Shown here in pieces: positions 1-5,102 of a stretch of 5,102 bases of DNA. The notes beneath the pieces are model-generated. The model did no database searches. It worked only from the letters and a program-made list of their open reading frames with translations, and was not told where the DNA came from. A program made the position numbers and the translations under genes. Source of the DNA: Ruminococcaceae bacterium UBA5579 (lineage in GTDB: Bacteria; Bacillota; Clostridia; Oscillospirales; Ruminococcaceae); the NCBI GenBank assembly GCA_002425305.1, contig DILZ01000055.1, forward strand, positions 1-5,102. Reading direction: 5' to 3'. The first letter of the stretch is position 1; each line of letters opens with the position of its first letter.

Positions 1-177
1 GCTCCACGGGCTTCGGCTCTTCAACAGGCGCGCTTACCATTACGGGCCGCTCCACGGGCTTCGGCTCTTCTACGGGCGCATTTACCATTACGGGCGGCTC
101 CGCAGGCTTCGGTGCTTCAACGGGTGCGCTTACCATTACGGGAGACTCTGCGGGTTTAGGTGCTTCAACAGGTGTAG
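1..177. repeat. 48-bp in-frame tandem repeat (3.7 copies visible)
   Basis: Units start at 1, 49, 97 and 145, each 48 bp. The first three are complete, the fourth is partial and more diverged, and the array may continue past the left edge. The unit encodes the 16-residue motif APVE[A/E]PKP[A/V]ExPVMV[S/N]. Differences between copies are few; those nearest the left edge are the most alike, as expected of an array that expands by slippage or recombination. It lies wholly inside the coding frame and forms an extended Pro-rich linker. Confidence 0.95.
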
Positions 178-1498
178 GCTCCTGAGCCGCCTTTAACGCG
201 TCTTGGCGACGCTTCTCAACAAACTTTTGACGCACTTCTTCGGAAATATCCGACGGTGCGGAATACCAAAACAGACTTTCGTGCAGTTTCTCCACCCAAA
301 AACCGCCGTTTCTGCTACGGATAACCGTTGCAATTCTGCGTATTTCAGCTTCTTCGGGAACGATATCCATTGGAACGCTATGTGTCAAAACGACCAAAGC
401 ACCGCATTGTTCCGCGTTTCTGCACAGTTCCACAACTCTGTTTACGATTTCGGGCGGATACTTCTCGGGAAATTCCTGAAGAACAAGGATGCGCGACACT
501 TTATCGGGCGTAGGCTCAGCCTCTGCTTTAGCGGCAAATCTCATCAGCTTGCCCGACGCCTCTTCCATCGATTTCGGAACGGTAATAAACGGATTTATCC
601 CCATTCCGAGCGCCGAGATATTCCCAAGGCTTTCAACTCTGAAACGCTCCGGCTCACAGAAAATAACCGATGAAAGATTATCACCGAAATATTTAACGAA
701 ATTCAGAAGCAGCCGCTGTATTCCGCCCAAAAGATACTGACCGTTACGCTCGTCGTGCTCCAAAAAGAGTGTTCCGCCCTTTTTCGACGACACATAAAAG
801 GGCGCACCTATCGTACGGGCACCTGCATTGTACTCCCCGTTAGAACTTATAGCAACATCCTGCTCTATCTCCATAGGTACGGACAGCTTCACACGCCGCT
901 GACCCAGGCTGATATGCTCGTCGTCACTCAGCTTTATTGTGCCGGGACTGTTAAAAGCCGACTTATCATACACCAAAAACTTCAAATAATCGGAAAACTC
1001 GCCTGATTGAACATATTCGCGCACCCTGCCGAAATGCTCATCCTTGCCGTTATTGAGCTTTGCAATATCACTTTCAAGCTGACGCTTCGCCTGAACCTTG
1101 CTGCCCTCAATGAGCTTACGGGTGCGCTCTATCTCCTGCTCGTAATAGAGCTTTTTTCCTGTCGCCTTTGTGAAGAGCGTTTCAGCATTCGGATCGTTAC
1201 TGGAATCGAGCTTTATCGTCTGCCGAATACTTTCAAGAGTTCCCTCGGATGTATCAAACGGCTCGGTAGCCTGCTCAAGTCCGCCGGGGTCAGCGTGTTG
1301 ACGCGCATAATCGATAAAATGATCAAGCTTATTCATCTTATCGCGTATCTCTTCGATCTTTTTATTCAGATCCTTCTCGGAATCGGCGCAGTAATCGTTA
1401 TACTCTTTATGTGCAGCGTCGATCTCCGCAGCTATCCGCTTTTCCTCCTGAGATAACTCGATAAGCCTATCCAGCAATCTATTGACAAAATCAGACAT
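1..1498 (-). CDS. FtsK/SpoIIIE-like protein with degenerate ATPase module and Pro-rich repeat linker (partial, 3' end off window)
   Basis: The frame is open from an ATG at 1498-1496 to the left edge: 499 codons with no stop. A good AAAGGAG ribosome site (1507-1513) lies 8 bases upstream and a consensus promoter precedes it. Residues 1-60 and about 115-165 are charged and helical, probably coiled coil. Residues about 228-378 resemble the first, non-catalytic FtsK-like module of tandem FtsK/SpoIIIE proteins: a short strand pair (GGTLFLEHDE, 241-250), a long helix, a strand SSVIFCEPERF, then ILVLQEFPEKY (337-347) and a strand GALVVLTHSVP. In that layout the Walker A loop GxxGxGKT/S is absent, and the Walker B aspartate is Gln341 with Glu342 kept, so this half is probably not an active ATPase. 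Residues 440-499 are repeats of a 16-residue Pro/Glu/Val unit, likely a flexible linker. I infer that a true FtsK ATPase may follow to the left of the window. The reading frame is certain; the family call is from remembered motif likeness and is moderate. Its cellular role is unknown. Confidence 0.9.
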   Translation of the reverse strand, partial: MSDFVNRLLDRLIELSQEEKRIAAEIDAAHKEYNDYCADSEKDLNKKIEEIRDKMNKLDHFIDYARQHADPGGLEQATEPFDTSEGTLESIRQTIKLDSSNDPNAETLFTKATGKKLYYEQEIERTRKLIEGSKVQAKRQLESDIAKLNNGKDEHFGRVREYVQSGEFSDYLKFLVYDKSAFNSPGTIKLSDDEHISLGQRRVKLSVPMEIEQDVAISSNGEYNAGARTIGAPFYVSSKKGGTLFLEHDERNGQYLLGGIQRLLLNFVKYFGDNLSSVIFCEPERFRVESLGNISALGMGINPFITVPKSMEEASGKLMRFAAKAEAEPTPDKVSRILVLQEFPEKYPPEIVNRVVELCRNAEQCGALVVLTHSVPMDIVPEEAEIRRIATVIRSRNGGFWVEKLHESLFWYSAPSDISEEVRQKFVEKRRQDALKAAQEPTPVEAPKPAESPVMVSAPVEAPKPAEPPVMVNAPVEEPKPVERPVMVSAPVEEPKPVE

Positions 1499-1506
1499 AG
1501 TAAAAA

Positions 1507-1513
1507 CTCCTTT
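1507..1513 (-). promoter_or_regulatory. Ribosome binding site of the FtsK-like gene
   Basis: On the minus strand the sequence reads AAAGGAG, followed by 8 bases and then ATG at 1498-1496. This fixes the start of the left gene, which has no other credible start nearby. Confidence 0.9.
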
Positions 1514-1570
1514 TTCGGTTTTGGGCATTCGCAGGGCATAGATTTCCCTTACGTTTCAGCGTCTATAATA

Positions 1571-1599
1571 ATTATAACTGATACAAGATATTATGTCAA
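1571..1599 (-). promoter_or_regulatory. Consensus sigma-A promoter for the FtsK-like gene
   Basis: On the minus strand a perfect -35 box TTGACA (1599-1594) is followed by exactly 17 bases and a perfect -10 box TATAAT (1576-1571). Transcription should begin near 1564, giving a leader of about 65 bases before the ATG. The leader contains the ribosome site; I see no convincing riboswitch or attenuator in it. The perfect boxes and ideal spacing predict strong transcription unless a repressor acts. Confidence 0.9.
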
Positions 1600-1732
1600 T
1601 AGATTTTGTTTAATTTCTACAAATATATACAAAACAGTCTGTTGTTTTTGTATACAAATTCGTATTTTAGAAATGAAAACGTTTTCAATGGTTTTTTAAA
1701 AACATCTTCCTACACAGGGCACTTTAATGAGA
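1600..1732. other. AT-rich intergenic region with operator-like palindromes
   Basis: Between the lipoprotein gene terminator and the promoter of the FtsK-like gene there is an AT-rich stretch with no credible gene. It holds three symmetric elements: AACAGTCTGTT (5-bp arms around one base, about 1633-1643), TTTGTATACAAA (12-bp perfect palindrome, 1647-1658) and TGAAAACGTTTTCA (14-bp perfect palindrome, 1674-1687). They sit upstream of the -35 box at 1594-1599, where activators or upstream operators bind. The promoter to the left is the nearest candidate target. Confidence 0.5.
1674..1687. promoter_or_regulatory. cre-like / LacI-family operator palindrome
   Basis: TGAAAACGTTTTCA is a perfect 14-bp palindrome with a central CG, and with the preceding A it fits every position of the catabolite-response-element consensus WTGNAANCGNWNNCW bound by CcpA in Firmicutes. 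It is centred about 115 bases upstream of the predicted start of transcription of the FtsK-like gene. In known CcpA regulons, upstream sites are often activating while sites at or downstream of the promoter repress. Another LacI/GalR-family regulator is equally possible. Binding is inferred from sequence alone. Confidence 0.45.
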
Positions 1733-1768
1733 TAAACAAATTCGGCTCTCCGAAAACGGAAAGCCGAA
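1733..1768 (-). terminator. Rho-independent terminator of the VanY-like lipoprotein gene
   Basis: TTCGGCTCTCCG (1741-1752) and CGGAAAGCCGAA (1757-1768) form a 12-bp stem with one mismatch and a four-base loop. It begins 7 bases after the stop codon in the direction of transcription. The minus-strand transcript then reads AUUUGUUUAU, a moderate U-tract. There is no U-tract on the plus-strand side, so it works for the minus strand only. Confidence 0.9.
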
Positions 1769-1774
1769 TGTATC

Positions 1775-3007
1775 TTAATCAATTACGGTTGTTCCACCCT
1801 CAACGTTGAGGAACTCCTCAAGCGTCAGACCGCTGTTATAAACGAGCTTAGCTGTGCTTTTGCCCAAATAGCGGACGTGCCACGGCTCGTAGGTGTAGCC
1901 CGTGATGTACTCCTTGCCTTGGGGATAGCGGATTATAAATCCGTAACGCCAACAGTTCTCCGCGAGCCATATTCCCGCCGGAGTATAGCCGTAGCTCTCA
2001 CTGAACGAATCAAGATCCATTGTAAGCCCCGTCTGGTGCTCGCTGTGACCCGCGTGCGAGGAAAACGTGTCAGCCTCCTCATAGCCGTACAAATCGACGT
2101 AATTCTGGAATATCGCTTTTTGATCCCAATAGGAGCGGTAGCCCGATTTGTTTATGTATTGATGATCCGTCGCTTTGTTCATTTCAACAAGAGCCTCATA
2201 GACCTGCGGTTCTACCTCGTCAAGCGAAAGATGACTTCCGAATTCGGGCGGAAGGGTTATCGCCTTGTTAGCGATCACCACGCCGCCGACCGTAGTCACT
2301 CCGTCCACGACCTTTCGTTCGGGCGGTATTATTTGGGAGTTTATCGTGCCGCGCTCACAATAGAGACTGTCAAAATCTGTCTGCAGCGTGATGGAGCCGC
2401 CCTCGATAACCGCGTTGTCGTCCTCCATTACGAGATGTCCGCCCTCGAATATAACAAGATCGCCGTCATCGGCTATTTCGATCCTTCCACTGACGCAAAG
2501 CCAACCTCCGTCGCCCACTGTAACGGAACCGCCGTATTTTATAATCAGATCGCCATCAACAACACACTTAAAGTTGTTACTTATGTCGAAGTGCCCGTCT
2601 ATCATCAAAGTGTCATCCTTAGCCACTAATATATCCTCGCTGACGCCACTTGGTATATCCGGTGTGCTCGGCACGGGAGCTGACGAAGCCTCGCCGGGTG
2701 TTGATGACAATACAACGGGTATTTCGGGAACGGTGCTTGATGAAGTCTGCTCAGTGCCAGATGAGGTTTCCTCGGTGCTCTGCCACGAAGAACCTTGGAA
2801 ATTCGGCGCTATGACAGTAGGCGCACCGCTTTTGCTGCTCTGCGTGCTTTGGATACTCTGCGTATTCTGCGTGCTTTGAGTGCTTTGCGCCGCCGATTGT
2901 GATGCTGACGACAACAACGAGCCGCCGGACGTTCCGCTTTTCTCCGAACAGCCGCTTAAAAGCACAGTAGTCGCGATAACCGCCGCCGTGATAAACTTCC
3001 CCTTCAT
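1775..3007 (-). CDS. Lipoprotein with beta-solenoid and VanY-type D-alanyl-D-alanine carboxypeptidase domain
   Basis: This 410-residue protein is predicted to cleave the terminal D-Ala from peptidoglycan stem pentapeptides while anchored to the outer face of the membrane. Residues 1-20 are a lipoprotein signal with lipobox L-S-G-C; Cys20 would be lipidated. Residues 21-125 are a Ser/Thr/Gln/Pro-rich stalk. Residues about 126-225 show short alternating strands with Gly-Gly and Asp-Gly turns, like a small beta-solenoid. Residues about 256-400 are the VanY/peptidase M15B domain: SGYRS (288-292), SEHQTGLTMD (322-331) with zinc ligands His324 and Asp331, and EPWH (374-377) with catalytic Glu374 and zinc ligand His377. 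The usual Ala of SxHxxGxAxD is Thr329; the catalytic residues are intact. The start at 3007 is chosen because it gives the signal peptide, has AAGGGGA 8 bases upstream, and lies downstream of the promoter. An ATG at 3067 would fall inside the -35 box. It is monocistronic. No other van genes are near, so housekeeping wall trimming is likelier than glycopeptide resistance. Confidence 0.92.
   Translation of the reverse strand: MKGKFITAAVIATTVLLSGCSEKSGTSGGSLLSSASQSAAQSTQSTQNTQSIQSTQSSKSGAPTVIAPNFQGSSWQSTEETSSGTEQTSSSTVPEIPVVLSSTPGEASSAPVPSTPDIPSGVSEDILVAKDDTLMIDGHFDISNNFKCVVDGDLIIKYGGSVTVGDGGWLCVSGRIEIADDGDLVIFEGGHLVMEDDNAVIEGGSITLQTDFDSLYCERGTINSQIIPPERKVVDGVTTVGGVVIANKAITLPPEFGSHLSLDEVEPQVYEALVEMNKATDHQYINKSGYRSYWDQKAIFQNYVDLYGYEEADTFSSHAGHSEHQTGLTMDLDSFSESYGYTPAGIWLAENCWRYGFIIRYPQGKEYITGYTYEPWHVRYLGKSTAKLVYNSGLTLEEFLNVEGGTTVID
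2834..2887. repeat. 9-bp tandem repeat encoding Q-[S/N]-[T/I/S] triplets
   Basis: Six consecutive 9-bp units encode QST QST QNT QSI QST QSS (residues 41-58 of the lipoprotein). The DNA units are close variants of CAAAGCACG. The array lies in the stalk just after the lipidated cysteine and probably varies in length between strains, setting how far the enzyme domain reaches from the membrane. Confidence 0.85.
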
Positions 3008-3014
3008 ATTAATA

Positions 3015-3021
3015 TCCCCTT
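3015..3021 (-). promoter_or_regulatory. Ribosome binding site that decides the lipoprotein start
   Basis: AAGGGGA on the minus strand, with its GGGG core ending 8 bases before the ATG at 3007-3005, supports this start over the in-frame ATG 60 bases upstream. The 10-bp palindrome ATATTAATAT (3006-3015) sits between this site and a second AAGGGGA copy within codons 2-4. Confidence 0.85.
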
Positions 3022-3038
3022 TTCTTATTTCTTCGACA

Positions 3039-3067
3039 ATTATAGCATATTTTAGATGCTTTGTCAA
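3039..3067 (-). promoter_or_regulatory. Consensus sigma-A promoter for the lipoprotein gene
   Basis: On the minus strand TTGACA (3067-3062), a 17-base spacer and TATAAT (3044-3039) form a perfect consensus promoter. The spacer ends in TGC, giving an extended -10 (TGnTATAAT). Transcription should start near 3032, about 25 bases before the ATG. Because the -35 box covers the in-frame upstream ATG, translation cannot begin there from this promoter. Confidence 0.92.
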
Positions 3068-3113
3068 GACGAGAAATCTTACGAATTACTTAAAAATAAA
3101 TTAAGAAATACCG

Positions 3114-3157
3114 AAAATATCCGCTTACTCCCGCCGCCGGCGGAGAATAAGCGGATA
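3114..3157 (-). terminator. Rho-independent terminator of the murC-pepV unit
   Basis: TATCCGCTTA (3118-3127) pairs with TAAGCGGATA (3148-3157), and the interior adds CTCC/GGAG and GCC/GGC pairing, giving a long GC-rich hairpin. The minus-strand transcript continues with UUUU (3117-3114) and then a U-rich run. A smaller 5-bp hairpin (CCGCA/TGCGG, 3183-3197) lies between the pepV stop and this element but has no U-tract of its own. It insulates pepV from the lipoprotein promoter. Confidence 0.88.
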
Positions 3158-3217
3158 CATTCCGTATATGAGCAATTGTTTTCCGCACCCCTTGCGGCGA
3201 AAGCAAATAGCCTTAAT

Positions 3218-4582
3218 TTACCTGCATATCTCAACGATAGTGTGCGCGAACAGCACTGCGTCCTTTAAAAGCTCGTCGATCGTGATAAACTCGTTGTCGC
3301 CGTGCATATGATAGTCGGTATCTCCGCGCTCCACACCGAACGCCACGCCGCCCTCGATATTGTGAACGTACGTTCCGCCGCCAATGGCGATACAGCAGCC
3401 CTTTTCGCCCTCGACCTCCTCATATACCGAAAGGAGCTGTTTTACAAACTCGCTGTCTTCCGGAACAATGTGCGGCTCGTCACCGAGTATCATCTCGCAT
3501 TTCAAGCCGATATTTTCCAATTCGGAAAACAACTTATCCTTGACGATTTTCAAATTCGTGCAGGTCGGAAAGCGAATATCGACCGTTCCGCTTATATTAC
3601 CGTTTTCGGCGTTTAAAGTACTCAAAACACAAGTCAGAGCGCCGCTTTCATCGGAGCATTTCAGACCGAGAGCCGCGCCGTCCGTTTCTCCGTGCGGGAA
3701 CAGCCGCTCCAATCCCTTCAACACCTCATCGTCAACAATACGGTTTAATACAGGGAGCAGTCCCGTCACTGCGTTCTCTCCGCTATCGGGAGTAGACGCG
3801 TGTGCAGCCTTGCCGTTACAGCTTAATTCAACATTGCCGAAATTGGTCGCAGCCGTAAAGTCAGCGCCAACTTGCTCTCCGGCAAGCTGTATTTCACTTA
3901 ACGAAACACCTGTAAGCACCGCCGAAGCCTTGTCGGGAACAGCATTGGGGATACTCCCTCCAATCAAAGAAACAATTCCTTGTCCAAAGATTTTTCCCGT
4001 AAACCGCGTTCTCAGCATACCCTTTTCGATATTAATTACGGGAAAGCTGCCGTCGGGAGTGAACACCTTCGGCGGGAATTTGTCGTGCTTTTTGTAAAGC
4101 TCCAAATCCTCCGAGCCGTTCTCCTCGTCCGTGCCGAAGATCAATCGAACGCCCTTTTTCAGCGGTATCTTCGATTCCTGTACAGCTTTCAGCGCCCACA
4201 ATGCCGCCACCGCCGGACCTTTGTCATCTATAACGCCGCGACCGTACAGAACGCCGTTCTTCTCCGTGAGCCGGAACGGGTCTGTCGCCCAATTTTCGGG
4301 TTGTGCGGGAACTACGTCCAAATGCGCGAGTATTCCCAACGCGGGTTCTTCTCCGTCGGGGCAAAAATCAGCGCAGAGCACGGCGTTTTCGTAAACCGTT
4401 GTCTTAATGCCCTCTTCCTCGCATATTTCGCGCATTTTCAGCAGCGCGTTTTTCGGTTCTTCCCCGAAAGGAGCGTCCGTGCTAGGTTCATCTTTAACGC
4501 TCGGGATAGCGACCAGATCGGCAAGGTCCTGTACTATCTCGTCCTTCATTGAGTAAATATAATCGTGAATTTTATTGTCCAT
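3218..4582 (-). CDS. pepV: PepV/Sapep-type M20 metallo-dipeptidase
   Basis: This cytosolic, metal-dependent dipeptidase of 454 residues is close to the usual length of the PepV family, which removes the N-terminal residue from dipeptides (classically carnosine-like and Xaa-Xaa substrates). Visible motifs are AHLDVVP (His87, Asp89), GRGVIDDKGP (114-123, bridging Asp119), GTDEENGSED (150-159, base Glu153 and metal ligand Glu154), PDGSFPV (176-182, Asp177), AAHAS in the lid domain (His261), GGGTYVHN (401-408) and HMHGDNE near the C-terminus (His427, probably the last metal ligand). The first five positions match the numbering I recall for Lactobacillus PepV. The ATG overlaps the end of murC by 11 bp and has only a weak GAGAG ribosome site 6 bases upstream, so translation is probably coupled to murC. 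It ends at a strong terminator. Succinyl-diaminopimelate desuccinylase or another M20 peptidase is less likely given the DDKGP and GTDEE forms. Substrate is inferred. Confidence 0.92.
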   Translation of the reverse strand: MDNKIHDYIYSMKDEIVQDLADLVAIPSVKDEPSTDAPFGEEPKNALLKMREICEEEGIKTTVYENAVLCADFCPDGEEPALGILAHLDVVPAQPENWATDPFRLTEKNGVLYGRGVIDDKGPAVAALWALKAVQESKIPLKKGVRLIFGTDEENGSEDLELYKKHDKFPPKVFTPDGSFPVINIEKGMLRTRFTGKIFGQGIVSLIGGSIPNAVPDKASAVLTGVSLSEIQLAGEQVGADFTAATNFGNVELSCNGKAAHASTPDSGENAVTGLLPVLNRIVDDEVLKGLERLFPHGETDGAALGLKCSDESGALTCVLSTLNAENGNISGTVDIRFPTCTNLKIVKDKLFSELENIGLKCEMILGDEPHIVPEDSEFVKQLLSVYEEVEGEKGCCIAIGGGTYVHNIEGGVAFGVERGDTDYHMHGDNEFITIDELLKDAVLFAHTIVEICR

Positions 4583-5102
4583 TTTTTTCTCTCATCATTT
4601 CTATCATCTTATCCGCGACCTTGTAAACGTCGCCGCAGCTCGTCGTTATCACGAGGTCACCCGCTTCAACGTTTTCGACAACGTGCCGCGCGACCTCCTC
4701 AAATGTCGGGAACCACACACAGCCGTCTATCTTAGCAGCGAGGTCTTTAGAATAGATGTTGTAGGTGTTCTTCTCGCGGCTGCCCATTATCTCGGTCAGG
4801 ACGACTTTATCCGCTATTGAAAGCGCCTCAGCAAACTCGTCAAGAAGCATTGCCGTGCGTGAGTAGGTGAACGGCTGATGAACGCACCACACTCTTTTAA
4901 AGCTCATTGCCTCTGCGGTCTTTAGCGTCGCGGCTATCTCGGCGGGGTGATGACCGTAGTCGTCAACGAACGTCACGCCGTCTATCTCCGCGAGCTTTTC
5001 AAAGCGGCGCATCGCTCCCGTAAACTCCGAAAGCCCCTTTTGTATTGCGGAAACCGGTATTCCCGCCGTGTACGCCGCCGCCGCTGCCGCCACCGCGTTG
5101 TG
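4572..5102 (-). CDS. murC: UDP-N-acetylmuramate--L-alanine ligase, C-terminal part (5' end off window)
   Basis: MurC joins L-alanine to UDP-MurNAc with ATP, the first step of stem-peptide synthesis, in the cytoplasm. The last 176 residues are visible, beginning HNAV, the end of the central-domain motif that contacts ATP and leads into the C-terminal domain. The C-terminal Mur ligase domain follows: FTGAMRRFE (27-35 of the visible part), DDYGHHP (47-53), HQPFTYSRT (75-83) and TTSCGDVYK (153-161). The DDYxHHP motif separates MurC (and Mpl) from MurD/E/F; Mpl is not expected in a Firmicute. Two positions depart from the common forms FQPHTYSRT and GAGDIYK. The start lies beyond the right edge. 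The stop overlaps pepV by 11 bp, so the two are one transcription unit. Confidence 0.93.
   Translation of the reverse strand, partial: HNAVAAAAAAYTAGIPVSAIQKGLSEFTGAMRRFEKLAEIDGVTFVDDYGHHPAEIAATLKTAEAMSFKRVWCVHQPFTYSRTAMLLDEFAEALSIADKVVLTEIMGSREKNTYNIYSKDLAAKIDGCVWFPTFEEVARHVVENVEAGDLVITTSCGDVYKVADKMIEMMREKNGQ

Noticed and set aside
1..177. Regular 48-bp repeats considered as a CRISPR array
   Set aside because: The units abut directly with no unique spacers and stay in frame with a coding sequence, so they are a protein repeat.
203..673. 156-codon open frame on the plus strand
   Set aside because: It is antisense to the FtsK-like gene, which has the promoter, ribosome site and a continuous 499-codon frame.
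1499..1564. Leader of the FtsK-like gene considered as a riboswitch
   Set aside because: About 65 bases with only a weak GGG/CCC pairing and a 6-bp direct repeat; no known aptamer or terminator/antiterminator pair is apparent.
1606..1809. 67-codon open frame on the plus strand in the intergenic gap
   Set aside because: It begins with TTG without a ribosome site, crosses the terminator hairpin and runs into the lipoprotein gene from the opposite side.
1877..2629. 250-codon open frame on the plus strand
   Set aside because: It lies antisense inside the lipoprotein gene, which has a clear signal peptide, VanY motifs, promoter and terminator. The plus-strand product has no recognisable domain or good ribosome site.
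1775..3007. VanY domain considered as part of a vancomycin-resistance cluster
   Set aside because: No vanR, vanS, vanH, ligase or vanX genes are visible beside it; both sides are insulated by terminators and the protein is a lipoprotein with an unusual stalk.
3005..3067. Longer lipoprotein start at 3067 (20 extra residues)
   Set aside because: That ATG is within the -35 box, would not be transcribed from the promoter, and would bury the lipoprotein signal behind a charged segment.
3384..4097. 237-codon open frame on the plus strand
   Set aside because: It is antisense to the pepV catalytic region; its composition is that of a reversed coding frame with no motif.

Overview
The window looks like chromosomal DNA from a low-to-medium-GC Firmicute, most probably a gut Clostridia member of the Ruminococcus/Oscillospiraceae type. 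That is inferred from codon use, strong AGGAG/AAGGGGA ribosome sites, consensus sigma-A promoters, a Gram-positive lipoprotein signal, and the pairing of murC with a PepV-type dipeptidase. Every supported gene is on the minus strand, so transcription runs from the right edge to the left edge.

From right to left the layout is as follows. (1) The 3' part of murC, cut by the right edge, encodes the ligase that adds L-alanine to UDP-MurNAc. (2) pepV, an M20-family metallo-dipeptidase, overlaps the murC stop by 11 bp and ends at a strong hairpin terminator. (3) A lipoprotein gene with its own consensus promoter encodes, in order, a lipobox signal, a Ser/Thr/Gln-rich stalk with 9-bp repeats, a probable beta-solenoid, and a VanY-type D,D-carboxypeptidase domain. 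It ends at its own terminator. (4) An AT-rich gap of about 235 bp between that terminator and the next start holds palindromes, including a perfect match to the catabolite-response (cre) consensus, and a second consensus promoter. (5) A long gene runs off the left edge. Its product has a coiled-coil N-terminus, a degenerate FtsK/SpoIIIE-like (pseudo-ATPase) region and a Pro/Glu/Val-rich linker built from 48-bp (16-residue) repeats.

The first three genes share a cell-wall theme: MurC adds the first residue of the stem peptide, PepV can supply free amino acids such as alanine from dipeptides, and the VanY-like lipoprotein would trim the terminal D-Ala outside the membrane. The left gene is separate, with its own promoter and possible operators. 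It is the least ordinary item here. No RNA gene, CRISPR array or mobile element was seen.
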